From Verrucomicrobiota bacterium (GTDB taxonomy: Bacteria; Pseudomonadota; Gammaproteobacteria; Coxiellales; Coxiellaceae): 38,847 nucleotides of DNA. A model generated the notes under the pieces. It was given only the letters and a program-made list of their open reading frames with translations. It was not told the DNA's origin and ran no database searches. Where the stretch lies: the NCBI GenBank assembly GCA_013287435.1, contig JABDDU010000007.1, forward strand, positions 1-38,847, written 5' to 3'. Numbering within the stretch: position 1 is the first letter of the stretch; every line of letters begins with the position of its first letter. Positions 7,996 to 17,486 of this stretch are shown here, one piece after another. Made by a program: the position numbers and the translations under genes.

Positions 7996-8153
7996 AATTT
8001 ACGCGATCTCATCTTGTTTTTTTCAGCATATTACCAGATTTTTATGATGTGCAGCATCACTCATTAACCCCAACATTCACTCGCTACCGATAGTTTAGCT
8101 CTTAATTCGCATTTCAGGTATTATTATCAGTATTCACTGATTATAGGGGTAAC

Positions 8154-8960
8154 ATGTTGTCATCCGATACCATCATCGCCATCAATAAGCTGGTTTTTTA
8201 TCGTGAATCAAGAGCTATTCTTGATGGTATTACATTGTCAATTCCGCGTGGAAAAATTACTGCAGTGATGGGGCCGAGCGGCACAGGCAAAACAACGTTA
8301 TTAAAATTAATCGGCGCACAATTGCATCCCACGTCTGGTTCTATCTTGGTTGATGGTGAGAATTTACATGCGATGTCGCAAAAACAGTTGTATCATCGTC
8401 GCCGGAAAATGGGTGTTTTATTCCAAGAAGGCGGATTGTTTACCGATTTAAACGTATTTGAAAATGTGGCGTTTCCGTTGCGCGAACATACTAAATTACC
8501 GGAAGATATGTTGCGTGATTTGGTGTTAATGCATTTAGAGGCAGTGGGTTTGCGCGGTGCCGCGGAATTGCATATCGATCAATTATCTGGTGGTATGGCG
8601 CGTCGCGTTGCATTAGCAAGAGCGATTGTGTTAGGTCCAAAAATGATGATGTATGATGAACCATTTTCCGGGCAAGATCCGATTGGTCGTGGTGTGTTGT
8701 TACGATTAATTAAAGAATTAAATGACGCCTTAAATTTAACCTCGGTGATTGTGTCGCACGATGTGCACGAAACCGCACAAATCGCAGATTATATGGTGAT
8801 TATTTTTCAAGGAAAAATTTTAGGTGCAGGAACACCAGATGAAATTATTCATCATCCGTCTGACGAAGTGCAACAATTTGTGCAGGGATTAGCGGATGGT
8901 CCAGTATCATTTCATTTTCCGGCGAGGAATTTTAGAGAAGAGTTGGGGGTAAGTGAATAG
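8154..8960 (+). CDS. mlaF: Phospholipid transport ABC ATPase MlaF
   Basis: A 268-residue ATPase of the MlaFEDB complex, which moves phospholipids between the outer and inner membrane. Walker A is GPSGTGKTT (40-48), the signature [15 protein letters not shown], and Walker [15 protein letters not shown]. The downstream H-loop is VSHDV. GGGG lies 5 bases before the ATG (ATAGGGGTAACATG). The 158-base spacer to kdsD contains ATCAGTATTCACTGAT, a short inverted pair of the ATCAGT motif. It is the first gene of the mlaFEDCB-murA run. Confidence 0.95.
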   Translation: MLSSDTIIAINKLVFYRESRAILDGITLSIPRGKITAVMGPSGTGKTTLLKLIGAQLHPTSGSILVDGENLHAMSQKQLYHRRRKMGVLFQEGGLFTDLNVFENVAFPLREHTKLPEDMLRDLVLMHLEAVGLRGAAELHIDQLSGGMARRVALARAIVLGPKMMMYDEPFSGQDPIGRGVLLRLIKELNDALNLTSVIVSHDVHETAQIADYMVIIFQGKILGAGTPDEIIHHPSDEVQQFVQGLADGPVSFHFPARNFREELGVSE

Positions 8961-8973
8961 TGCCCGTTCTTTT

Positions 8974-9020
8974 CTGACACTGACACTGACACTGACACTG
9001 ACCACTGACACTACTACTGA
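8974..9020 (+). repeat. CTGACA hexamer array between mlaF and mlaE
   Basis: Just over four perfect CTGACA units (8974-8999) are followed by degenerate copies. An in-frame GTG at 8953 would translate this tract as [10 protein letters not shown] in front of MlaE. Confidence 0.85.
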
Positions 9021-9033
9021 GAACAATTTATTT

Positions 9034-9816
9034 ATGATTACACAAATCGCATATTTTGGCGAAAAGGGCATCAACTTCTGCGTCCGCGTTGGTCGCTCCG
9101 GCTTATTTTTACTAAGCACCTTGTTTCAGCGTCCCAAATGGGCGCAAGTGTGGCCACTATTATCGACGCAATTGTATCGCGTGGGAATTTTGTCATTGCC
9201 AATTATTTTATTATCGGCTTTATTTATTGGGATGGTGGTTGCGTTGCAAGGATATAATACGTTACAAAAATTTGGCGCCGAACAAGAACTCGGCCAGTTA
9301 TTGGCATTAAGTATTACAAGAGAATTGGGTCCTGTGGTGACCGCATTATTGTTTGCAGGACGTGCCGGTTCTGCGTTAACAGCGGAAATTGGTTTGATGC
9401 GTGCAACATCACAATTAAGCAGTTTGGAAATGATGGCGGTAAATCCCTTGTGGCGGGTGATTTCACCGCGATTTTGGGCGGGTTTTATTTCATTGCCATT
9501 ATTGACGATTTTATTTAATGTGATGTCGATTTATGGTGGACAATTGGTGGGAGTGGATTGGTTGGGTGTTGATGATGGCTCATTTTGGAGTAATATGCAG
9601 TCCGCCGTGAGTTTTCACTCAGATATTTTAAATGGAATTATTAAGAGCGTTGTATTTGGATTTGTCGTAACATGGATTTCCGTTTATCAAGGATATTATT
9701 CAGAACCCAACGCACGAGGCATTAGTCAAGCGACGACAAAAACGGTTGTGTATTCTTCGCTGTTGGTGTTGGCATTAGATTTTGTATTAACAGCAGTTAT
9801 GATGGGAGGGTGGTAA
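9034..9816 (+). CDS. mlaE: Phospholipid transport permease MlaE
   Basis: The membrane permease of the Mla complex, about 260 residues, with hydrophobic helices and the conserved family core [36 protein letters not shown] and LEMMAVNP. I place the start at ATG 9034, giving [15 protein letters not shown], which aligns with the N-terminus of known MlaE. An earlier in-frame GTG (8953) would add 27 residues made largely of the LT-repeat encoded by the intergenic array, which no MlaE has. The 3' end overlaps mlaD. Confidence 0.94.
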   Translation: MITQIAYFGEKGINFCVRVGRSGLFLLSTLFQRPKWAQVWPLLSTQLYRVGILSLPIILLSALFIGMVVALQGYNTLQKFGAEQELGQLLALSITRELGPVVTALLFAGRAGSALTAEIGLMRATSQLSSLEMMAVNPLWRVISPRFWAGFISLPLLTILFNVMSIYGGQLVGVDWLGVDDGSFWSNMQSAVSFHSDILNGIIKSVVFGFVVTWISVYQGYYSEPNARGISQATTKTVVYSSLLVLALDFVLTAVMMGGW

Positions 9817-9818
9817 AA

Positions 9819-10298
9819 GTGCGTAACCACTGGTTAGAAATAGGCGTTGGAATTTTTATTATCGCCGCATTGTGCGGCCTGCTTTTTTTAGCATTTAAAG
9901 TGAGCGGGTTAACGCAAATGGGTGATGGAAATTATTATATTTTAAAAGCTGATTTTGATAATATTGGCGGTTTAAAAGTACGTGCGCCGGTGTCTGTTTC
10001 TGGTGTAAAAGTAGGGCGCGTTTCCAATATTCAATTAAATCCGCAAAGTTATCGCGCTGTGGTGACGATGCAGATTAATAATAATTATAAAGATTTGCCG
10101 ATCGATACTTCAGCGAGTATTCTGACGCAAGGATTATTGGGTTCAAATTACATTAGTTTGTCACCGGGATTTGAAGCGAAAATGCTACGACCTGATGGAC
10201 AAATTGAGACAACGCACTCTGCATTGATTTTGGAAAATTTGATTGGACAGTTGATGTTTAATTTGAGTAATGATAAGAAGAAAAATACGAATCAGTAG
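9819..10298 (+). CDS. mlaD: Phospholipid-binding MCE protein MlaD
   Basis: An inner-membrane-anchored MCE-domain protein that forms the hexameric lipid channel above MlaFE. One N-terminal helix (EIGVGIFIIAALCGLLFLAF) is followed by the MCE domain with FDNIGGLKVRAPVSVSGVKVG and ILTQGLLGSNYISL, and ends with ALILENLIGQLMF. A GTG at 9810 is possible, but it touches the ribosome binding site GGGAGG (9805-9810). The GTG at 9819 has proper 8-base spacing and gives MRNHWLEIGVG, like E. coli MlaD. The C-terminus lacks the long tail of E. coli MlaD. Confidence 0.93.
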   Translation: MRNHWLEIGVGIFIIAALCGLLFLAFKVSGLTQMGDGNYYILKADFDNIGGLKVRAPVSVSGVKVGRVSNIQLNPQSYRAVVTMQINNNYKDLPIDTSASILTQGLLGSNYISLSPGFEAKMLRPDGQIETTHSALILENLIGQLMFNLSNDKKKNTNQ

Positions 10299-10302
10299 TG
10301 TC

Positions 10303-10318
10303 TGTGATCACTGATAAC
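10303..10318 (+). repeat. Short heptamer repeat between mlaD and mlaC
   Basis: TGTGATCACTGATAAC shortly after the mlaD stop belongs to the CTGATNA family (two units, one GATC site). Confidence 0.6.
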
Positions 10319-10334
10319 TAACCCGGAGATATTT

Positions 10335-10937
10335 ATGAAAAAACTACTCAAAAGCCTCAGCATTCTGCTATTTTGCTTCCCGCTTATTTGCTTCGCAGTC
10401 GTATCGCCTTCCGCACAATTGCAAGGCGTTGCGGATAAAATGATTAGTCAATTGGAAAATAATAAATCAAAATTACATAGCATGAATGTCATTCGTCATA
10501 TCGTTAATCAAGTGTTAGTTCCGCACGTAGATATTGATCGTATGTCGGCATCGGTTGCTGGGCGTTATTGGCGAACAGCAACAGCGTCACAAAAATCGCA
10601 ATTTGAAAAAGAATTTCAATATTTAGTGACGACAACGTATGCATCAGCACTGTCTTCATACAATGGTGATCGCGTGGATTTCCAACCTTTACGTGTCGAT
10701 TATTCTGCGCGCCAAACGATGACCGTGAACAGCGTTATTATCCGTAAAAATGGCCAACGCATTCCTATTTCGTATGATGTATTGCGTCATGGTGATCAAT
10801 GGAAAGTGTATGATTTCAGCATTGAACACGTGAGCATGGTGCAAAGTTATCGTTCACAATTTTCGGATGTATTGGCGCAAGGCGGGATGACCGCGTTGTT
10901 ATCGCGAATGCAGACGCATAATCAAGCGAGTGAGTGA
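10335..10937 (+). CDS. mlaC: Periplasmic phospholipid-binding protein MlaC
   Basis: A 200-residue soluble shuttle carrying phospholipid across the periplasm between MlaA at the outer membrane and MlaFEDB. There is a cleavable signal peptide (MKKLLKSLSILLFCFPLICFA). The conserved core contains VLVPHVDIDRMSASVAGRYWR, QFEKEFQYLVTTTYASAL and GDQWKVYDFSIEHVSMVQSYR. GGAG lies 7 bases before the ATG. The stop TGA is the first base triplet of a GTGTGAG tract that leads into mlaB. Confidence 0.95.
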   Translation: MKKLLKSLSILLFCFPLICFAVVSPSAQLQGVADKMISQLENNKSKLHSMNVIRHIVNQVLVPHVDIDRMSASVAGRYWRTATASQKSQFEKEFQYLVTTTYASALSSYNGDRVDFQPLRVDYSARQTMTVNSVIIRKNGQRIPISYDVLRHGDQWKVYDFSIEHVSMVQSYRSQFSDVLAQGGMTALLSRMQTHNQASE

Positions 10938-10950
10938 GTGTGAGTGTGAG
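10929..10950 (+). repeat. GTGAG/GTGTGAG tract joining mlaC and mlaB
   Basis: AGTGAGTGAGTGTGAGTGTGAG contains the mlaC stop and runs to the base before the mlaB ATG. Translated from the in-frame GTG at 10930 it would add SECECE. Confidence 0.8.
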
Positions 10951-12520
<1,570 letters not shown>

Positions 12521-12521
12521 T

Positions 12522-12712
12522 TTTGTGCACGACAAAAATTTCAAATAACGCAGAGATACAGTAGCTGAAGAAGGTTTGCGTAGCAAACCGACTGAGGCGC
12601 TTTGCAGTAAGCTATCACTTAACGCGTATTTTCTGCAAAACGCCTCAGTCGATGACTACGTCATCTCCTTCAGCTACTGTTTCAGTGGCGCTATTAAAAA
12701 TTGTCGTACAAA
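12522..12712 (+). repeat. Long hairpin element A (GTRCACGACAA ends)
   Basis: A 191-base inverted repeat. The left arm starts TTTGTGCACGACAAAAATTTC; the right arm ends TAAAAATTGTCGTACAAAG. Inside, CAGTAGCTGAAG pairs with CTTCAGCTACTG and CGACTGAGGCG with CGCCTCAGTCG. Each arm also carries its own small hairpin (GGTTTGC-gta-GCAAACC at 12573-12589; GATGAC-tac-GTCATC at 12651-12665). Both ends match element B at 16115. Confidence 0.9.
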
Positions 12713-12720
12713 GACGTATT

Positions 12721-13149
12721 TTACATGAAATCTAGGGTGCTGCGTGTGGCGTAAGCTGAATTAGCTGCTTTTTCTGCAGCATTAATAGCGGATGTCAGGT
12801 TGCCTTTTCTAAAGCCCTTATGATACTCAGTAAATAATTTTTGATTGCAAGTAAGAGGCAACAAACAACTCCGAACCGCACTAATGACTTTAGGATAATT
12901 TCTCTGATCCCACGCTAATACAGTTGATAATCTCTTTACAGTAGTCTTTTTAAGCAGTACTGCTATAATCTCGCTGGTTAAGCTTTCAGCGCGTTCATTA
13001 AGGTAATAAGCACCTTTAGTTTCATTATTTTCATTGGCGACAATTTCAACACCAACATTGAAACGATCTAATAAGTGGCGTGCCCCTAGAGTAAGTTTAG
13101 AATTTCCGCTAGCAGTTAATTTGATTGTTTCGCTAAAATCTAATGGCAT
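12721..13149 (-). CDS. Unrecognised 142-residue protein
   Basis: I do not recognise this protein. It is soluble in appearance, with no signal peptide or membrane helix. The first half is beta-like (MPLDFSETIKLTASGNSKLTL...VGVEIVANENNETKGAYYLNERAESL) and the second half helical with several Lys/Arg. GAGGA lies 8 bases before the ATG, and a good promoter lies about 50 bases upstream (13200-13227), so it is probably expressed alone. Its 3' end touches hairpin element A. Neighbours murA and a MATE transporter give no functional hint. Confidence 0.7.
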   Translation of the reverse strand: MPLDFSETIKLTASGNSKLTLGARHLLDRFNVGVEIVANENNETKGAYYLNERAESLTSEIIAVLLKKTTVKRLSTVLAWDQRNYPKVISAVRSCLLPLTCNQKLFTEYHKGFRKGNLTSAINAAEKAANSAYATRSTLDFM

Positions 13150-13199
13150 TATTATATCCTCATCTGATTTTTTAACATATTAAACAATATATTACTGCT

Positions 13200-13227
13200 A
13201 TTATATACATTTAACTATAAAATACAA
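13200..13227 (-). promoter_or_regulatory. Sigma-70-type promoter of the 142-residue protein gene
   Basis: On the minus strand, TTGTAT (13227-13222), a 16-base spacer and a perfect TATAAT (13205-13200). It lies about 50 bases before the start codon in AT-rich DNA. Confidence 0.6.
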
Positions 13228-13287
13228 GTATAACGCATTGAAAATACTTAAGGTTTTGTTAATAGTAAAAAAATCTCTGGCATTTCT

Positions 13288-13307
13288 CACGCTCACACTC
13301 ACACCTC
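13288..13307 (-). repeat. CTCACA hexamer repeat (reverse orientation)
   Basis: CTCACGCTCACACTCACACC between divergent genes is the reverse complement of the GTGTGAG tracts seen at other junctions. Confidence 0.7.
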
Positions 13308-13327
13308 AAACCCACAAAAACCCTGTA

Positions 13328-13356
13328 TTGCAGGTATTTTCCCAGCCTGCTATCCT
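13328..13356 (+). promoter_or_regulatory. Sigma-70-type promoter of the MATE transporter gene
   Basis: TTGCAG (13328-13333), a 17-base spacer and TATCCT (13351-13356), about 30 bases before the GTG start. Confidence 0.5.
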
Positions 13357-13387
13357 GACCGACTTTTAATCAGCCGAGAAATCCAGC

Positions 13388-14743
13388 GTGCAGAAAATTT
13401 CAGTGGTACAAATGAAACGCGTATTCAGCTTATCGTTGCCGATGGCGGGCTCGCGTTTTTTGCAAATGTTCAGCGGTTTTATTTCAACGATGATGGCGTC
13501 GCATTTGGGGCGCGATGTACTGGCGTCTTGCGCATTAATCGGCGCTACGTTAACGCCGATTTTACTGGTTTTTATTTCCATTGTTTTTTCGCTGAGTTTT
13601 ATTGTCGGGCAATCATTTGGTGCTAAGAAATACGATGAAATTGGTGCATGGGTGCAGCAGGGGATGTGGTTGTCTTTTTGGCTTGGCATTGTGATGATGC
13701 TTTGTTTTTGGTACGCCAGTGATTTTCTCGCGTTATTTCATGAACCACCGAAAATGCTTATTTATGTGCGCCAATATTTTCATGCGCTAACGTTGGGCGT
13801 CATTCCTATCATGTTTCAAAACTGTCTCGAACAATTTTGTTATGGTGTTTTAAAACAGCGGCTAGTGATTATGATTAATGCGATTAGTTTGGTGTTGGGT
13901 GTGCCACTCGCTTATATATTAATTTTTGGAAAGTTAGGATTACCAGCATTGGGTGTTGCCGGTTTGGGTCTTTCGTTCGCGATTCAAGCGTGGATTGATT
14001 TTATGATTTTAATCACGTGTTGTTATGTGATGAATGATTTTAAAAAATTTGAATTATTTAAAAAACGCTCGCACACAGGGTGGATTTATTTGAAAAAAAT
14101 ATTTCGTATTGGTTGGCCGATGAGCGTGCAATTTGGTGGGGAATTAGGCGCTTTTTTTGTGATTACGATGATGATTGGTTGGTTAGGAACGAATGCATTA
14201 GCTGCGTCTCAAATCACGCAACAGTGGCTGTTTTTAGTGATAGTGCCTATTTTTGCCATGTCGGAATCCGCAGGGATTTTAGTCGGACAATCAGTCGGCG
14301 CGCGGGATTTTGATCAATTGAAATCAATTGGTAACTCTAGTTTAGTGTTAACACTAGGTCTTGTTTTATTAGTCAGTCTTGCGTTTGTACTTTGTCCGAA
14401 TTTTCTCGCGTCGTTTTATATGAATATTCATTTGGCGAAAAATAGTGGGATACTGCATTTAACACGCGTGCTTTTTGTGATTATGGCAGTGACATTAATT
14501 TTTTCATCCGTGCGTGATGTGACGTCGGGATTATTGCGCGGATTATTTGATACGCAATTTCCCATGCAAATTGGTTTATTGGTGATGTGGTGTTTGGTAT
14601 TACCGATCGGTTATTTATTTGCATTTCCGCTGCATATGAATGTGATCGGATTTAAAATGGGCGGCAATATTGGATTACTGATCGGCGCGATTATTATTTA
14701 TTGGCGGTGGAATGCTAAGTTGAAAAGAGGAATGATGCGCTAG
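13388..14743 (+). CDS. MATE family multidrug/toxin efflux transporter
   Basis: A 451-residue inner-membrane protein with about twelve hydrophobic helices in two MatE halves (about 10-170 and 235-400). MATE proteins export cationic drugs or dyes in exchange for Na+ or H+. Family features are LPMAGSRFLQMFSGFISTMMASHLG at the N-terminus, FIVGQSFGAKKYDEIGAWVQQG after helix 2 and its counterpart ILVGQSVGARDFDQLKSIGN in the second half. The substrate cannot be read from the sequence. The GTG at 13388 is used; an ATG at 13412 is an alternative. The last codon and stop lie in a repeat shared with the gene ending at 25688. Confidence 0.88.
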   Translation: MQKISVVQMKRVFSLSLPMAGSRFLQMFSGFISTMMASHLGRDVLASCALIGATLTPILLVFISIVFSLSFIVGQSFGAKKYDEIGAWVQQGMWLSFWLGIVMMLCFWYASDFLALFHEPPKMLIYVRQYFHALTLGVIPIMFQNCLEQFCYGVLKQRLVIMINAISLVLGVPLAYILIFGKLGLPALGVAGLGLSFAIQAWIDFMILITCCYVMNDFKKFELFKKRSHTGWIYLKKIFRIGWPMSVQFGGELGAFFVITMMIGWLGTNALAASQITQQWLFLVIVPIFAMSESAGILVGQSVGARDFDQLKSIGNSSLVLTLGLVLLVSLAFVLCPNFLASFYMNIHLAKNSGILHLTRVLFVIMAVTLIFSSVRDVTSGLLRGLFDTQFPMQIGLLVMWCLVLPIGYLFAFPLHMNVIGFKMGGNIGLLIGAIIIYWRWNAKLKRGMMR

Positions 14744-14814
14744 TGATATAGCTTAGAAGCTTTCGCGTCAGCGAATGCGAAAACAACCCCCTAAATATTT
14801 TCTTTCGTGCTTGC
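14736..14814 (+). repeat. 3'-end repeat, copy 1 (split by about 41 bases)
   Basis: TGCGCTAGTGATATA (14736-14750) and TAAATATTTTCTTTCGTGCTTGC (14792-14814) match 25681-25718, where the two parts are adjacent. The first part contains the MATE stop codon and the second part the end of the minus-strand gene. The 41 bases between them hold a small hairpin (TTTCGC...GCGAAA, 14761-14782) that may end both convergent transcripts. Confidence 0.65.
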
Positions 14815-15435
14815 AAGCGTGCGATCTATTTTTTTAATAATGTCGTCCCTCACGCTCTTTTTTTTAAATGCTTTGGGTAGCAGAAAATCAAATTTTGGAT
14901 TAGGGAGCCTGTTTTTTTCAGCAATAAAATTTCTCAATGCAATAGCATCTTTTCTATCCATGGCCCATAACACGTTTCCTTTTTTTATTTTCCACTGGAA
15001 AAATGCATTTTGTGGCCATACTAAAGTATGTTTTGCACGATAGTGGCAGTGTGAACAAACGAGTGTGCCGAGGCGTTTATGTTTTCCAATGTCGGATAAA
15101 AAATAAAAATTGAAATTCTGTGGGGATACTTCCCATTGTGTCGGATCGTAACCCGCCGGTAATTTTTTTATACTCGAAACTTTAGATTCCAGTAAATGTG
15201 GAAAAAAATAAGCGTAGTATCCATTACCGCCTCCAAGTTGAACTGAGCTTAGTTTTTCACAAACAAAATTTTTGTACTTTTGAAAATAAGGTATGTCTTT
15301 TTTGTGTATCGCCACGCCAATGGCAAAATAAAATTTTGCTTCGTTACCACATTGAGAGCATTTCACCGAGATTACCGTGCTCGCAGCTTGAGCAACAGAT
15401 TTATGAAAATATGGACTTCCTATTGATTTGGCCAT
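14791..15435 (-). CDS. Unrecognised 214-residue protein with two CxxC zinc-ribbon-like knuckles
   Basis: I cannot name a family. Two cysteine pairs, C26-SQ-C29 (VKCSQCGNEA) and C127-SH-C130 (LVCSHCHYRAKH), look like the two halves of a zinc ribbon separated by about 100 residues. Between them is a segment rich in aromatic residues (NFNFYFLSDIGKHKRLG). The C-terminus is basic (LLPKAFKKKSVRDDIIKK). There is no signal peptide or membrane helix. It lies 18 bases downstream of pnuC on the same strand and is probably co-transcribed with it. Its last codons fall in the repeat described at 14736-14814. Confidence 0.7.
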   Translation of the reverse strand: MAKSIGSPYFHKSVAQAASTVISVKCSQCGNEAKFYFAIGVAIHKKDIPYFQKYKNFVCEKLSSVQLGGGNGYYAYFFPHLLESKVSSIKKLPAGYDPTQWEVSPQNFNFYFLSDIGKHKRLGTLVCSHCHYRAKHTLVWPQNAFFQWKIKKGNVLWAMDRKDAIALRNFIAEKNRLPNPKFDFLLPKAFKKKSVRDDIIKKIDRTLASTKENI

Positions 15436-15453
15436 AGGGTAATGTTTTGGCTC

Positions 15454-16032
15454 CTAAGAGCGGGTTTGCAGCACATTTTTCCACTCACGATACCCCATGA
15501 TACACAAAACAATAAACACCGCATATAAACCCGTTGTTAAATAAAGATGTTTATACGAATACATGTAAAGCGAAATCAGATCAAGCAAAATCCACAACGC
15601 CCAATTTTCCAGCCATTTTCGGCACATCATCCATTGCGCAATTAAACTGATGGCTGTGGTAAATGCATCGATAATGGGTGTGGTTGAATTGGTGTAATGC
15701 TTCAAAATACAGTAAAAAATAATGTATAAAATAACAAACGCAATACCCAAATAATAATATTGCGATTTCGGCGTGCGTGTGACGGATAACGATGATGCAT
15801 GCGAACCGCCAAATTTCCATTGATACCAACCATAGAATTGGAAAAATAAATACACGGCTTGTAATGTCATATCGCCGTACAAACGCGTTTCGTAAAAAAT
15901 AATGCCGTATAGAATTACCGCAAAAATGCCGAATAACCAATTCCAAATATTCGCGCGCGCAGCGAGATAAATATTTAAAAACGCCGTGAGCGTTGCGGGG
16001 ACTTCAATGATGTTTGTAAAAGTAATAGCCAT
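15454..16032 (-). CDS. pnuC: Nicotinamide riboside transporter PnuC
   Basis: A 192-residue inner-membrane protein with seven hydrophobic segments, a facilitator that imports nicotinamide riboside for NAD synthesis. Family motifs are ANIWNWLFGIFAVILYGIIFYETRLYGD..LQ, YGWYQWKFGG and WALWILLDLISLYMYSYKHL..T. The WNW and WYQW tryptophans contribute to the ligand site in structures of the family. The promoter lies 35-62 bases upstream, and a TTGTC-GGTCA-GACAA inverted repeat sits in the short leader. No clear Shine-Dalgarno sequence precedes the ATG. An NAD precursor importer would suit an organism that takes cofactors from a host. Confidence 0.92.
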   Translation of the reverse strand: MAITFTNIIEVPATLTAFLNIYLAARANIWNWLFGIFAVILYGIIFYETRLYGDMTLQAVYLFFQFYGWYQWKFGGSHASSLSVTRTPKSQYYYLGIAFVILYIIFYCILKHYTNSTTPIIDAFTTAISLIAQWMMCRKWLENWALWILLDLISLYMYSYKHLYLTTGLYAVFIVLCIMGYREWKNVLQTRS

Positions 16033-16043
16033 TTTGTACAGTT

Positions 16044-16094
16044 TTGTCGGTCAGACAAGTTTGGGTAGTGTAGCAAAGAATGTTGAGAAGTAAA
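16044..16094 (-). promoter_or_regulatory. pnuC promoter and candidate operator
   Basis: On the minus strand, TTTACT (16094-16089), 16 bases, then TGC-TACACT (-10 at 16072-16067, extended -10 type). Just downstream the inverted repeat TTGTC-GGTCA-GACAA (16044-16058) overlaps the expected transcript start, a usual position for a repressor site. Confidence 0.45.
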
Positions 16095-16114
16095 CGGGAG
16101 AATCGTCGTCGCCA

Positions 16115-16183
16115 TTTGTACACGACAATTTTTAATAGCGCCACTGTATCTCTGCGTTATTTGAAATTTTTGTCGTGTACAAA
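16115..16183 (+). repeat. Short hairpin element B (minimal form of element A)
   Basis: A 69-base palindrome from TTTGTACACGACAATTTTTA to AATTTTTGTCGTGTACAAA with perfect 15-base ends. Both arms match the outer arms of element A at 12522-12712 (ACGCAGAGATACAG and AATAGCGCCACTG). It looks like element A without its central insert. It lies upstream of pnuC. Confidence 0.9.
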
Positions 16184-16218
16184 GGGCGTCGCCCTGCGGG
16201 CATTATTTGGTTAATATT

Positions 16219-16245
16219 TTGTTAATTTTGGTGTGTCAGTATAGT
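16219..16245 (+). promoter_or_regulatory. Possible promoter of the 388-residue protein gene
   Basis: TTGTTA (16219-16224), a short 15-base spacer and TATAGT (16240-16245), 31 bases before the ATG. The spacer is shorter than optimal. Confidence 0.35.
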
Positions 16246-16276
16246 TGGCAATGATCACAATGAGGCGGGGGAAATA

Positions 16277-17443
16277 ATGAGATTTGAGAATAAGCACCTA
16301 ATAATAAGCTTTGAAGACTGGATAGTTCATCACATCTCTTTTGATTTTAAGCCAACGCCTATTATTTTCGAAATTAACCGTCGATTAGGCTGCAAAACAT
16401 TAAACAAGGATATTTTGGTTCAAACGTTACAGATTGTACCGATAGAGTCCGCGTTAGTTAGCGCTGTAATATATCGAGCAATAGCGATGCTCAGTTATGA
16501 CAAAGGGCAATATGCTGACTCTGCATTACATTGGAAATTTGCAAGTGAATTTTTTAAAAAAGCCCATTGTGATAAGCTTCAAAAAGATAAAAATGACTGT
16601 ATTGCCGATGCTGAACAACAGCATACTGCCGCACTTGAGAAAATTTTAACTATTTTAGACGACTTATTGAAGCGTGGAATATCACCTTCCACGATTGCAA
16701 CTAATCTCGCTCAATACCGTATTGATCATGTCGACACCATTCATGCTTTGCTTCCCCTTATTGGAGAAAAAAAAGCTTCCTATACAAATGGTCAGGGGAT
16801 AGAAAATTGTTTACAACAAATTGCCGCTAACTTACAACTCACAGCACAACCTGGTTGTATAATATCAAGTCAACAAGCGCGCTGCCCACAGATACTCTCG
16901 TCTTCAACAGGTGGTGCATCAACGGTTCAGCCTCCTAGTGTGCCCGAAACCCCTGTGGTTCCTCCGGGCTACTACTTAGTGGGCTGCCTTTTTGAGACCT
17001 TTTTATGCACGCCCGGTGTGCTGCTACGACCACTACCACCCAGGGTCAATCCTTCAACAAATGAGGTTAACTCTGCAGCTGTAGTAGTACCTCCTGTAAG
17101 TTTGTCACCATTAGCTGATGCGACAACTGATTCTGATCGAGTTGCAGCTTTTGAGGCACTAGAGGCGGTAGGTGCAGCTATAAAGGTAAGTTCACCAACA
17201 ACTGATGCAACAACAGATGCAACAACAGATGCAACAACAGATGCAACAACAGATGCAACAACAGTATCTCCCTCTTATTATTGTCACAATCCGTATGGCT
17301 TTCAATATCGTGATGAAACTAGGTTGGAGTCAGCATCGTCACCCAACGGACTCAGCGCCTCACAACCATTAACAGTACATGATGCTGCATCGTCGTTGAA
17401 AACACCTGTCTTGCGAAGTCCGTTATTTCCACATTTAAGCTGA
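16277..17443 (+). CDS. Unrecognised 388-residue protein with TTDA tandem repeat; possible secreted effector
   Basis: I do not recognise this protein. Residues 1-200 are mixed helical (EQQHTAALEKILTILDDLLKRG may pair in a coiled coil). Residues 210-280 are rich in Pro, Val and Ser with isolated cysteines. Residues about 308-329 are five perfect TTDA units encoded by a 12-base DNA repeat, followed by a Ser/Pro-rich tail. It has no signal peptide or membrane helix. GGGGG lies about 5 bases upstream of the ATG. The architecture (folded N-half, low-complexity repeat, polar tail) is seen in translocated proteins of host-associated bacteria, but that is only an inference. It is convergent with the RND gene. 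Confidence 0.7.
   Translation: MRFENKHLIISFEDWIVHHISFDFKPTPIIFEINRRLGCKTLNKDILVQTLQIVPIESALVSAVIYRAIAMLSYDKGQYADSALHWKFASEFFKKAHCDKLQKDKNDCIADAEQQHTAALEKILTILDDLLKRGISPSTIATNLAQYRIDHVDTIHALLPLIGEKKASYTNGQGIENCLQQIAANLQLTAQPGCIISSQQARCPQILSSSTGGASTVQPPSVPETPVVPPGYYLVGCLFETFLCTPGVLLRPLPPRVNPSTNEVNSAAVVVPPVSLSPLADATTDSDRVAAFEALEAVGAAIKVSSPTTDATTDATTDATTDATTDATTVSPSYYCHNPYGFQYRDETRLESASSPNGLSASQPLTVHDAASSLKTPVLRSPLFPHLS
17198..17263 (+). repeat. 12-base coding tandem repeat (TTDA)
   Basis: Five and a half copies of ACAACAGATGCA, the first with ACT for ACA, inside the 388-residue protein gene. The copies are nearly identical at DNA level, so they probably arose by recent slippage. Copy-number changes would stay in frame. 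Confidence 0.9.
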
Positions 17444-17486
17444 AAACGTGCGCAAAAATGAGCGGTAGAACACCTAAAAATCATTT

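Noticed and set aside
17198..17263. CRISPR-like or regulatory tandem repeat
   Set aside because: The period is 12 bases in frame with the coding sequence and without spacers; it is a coding repeat.
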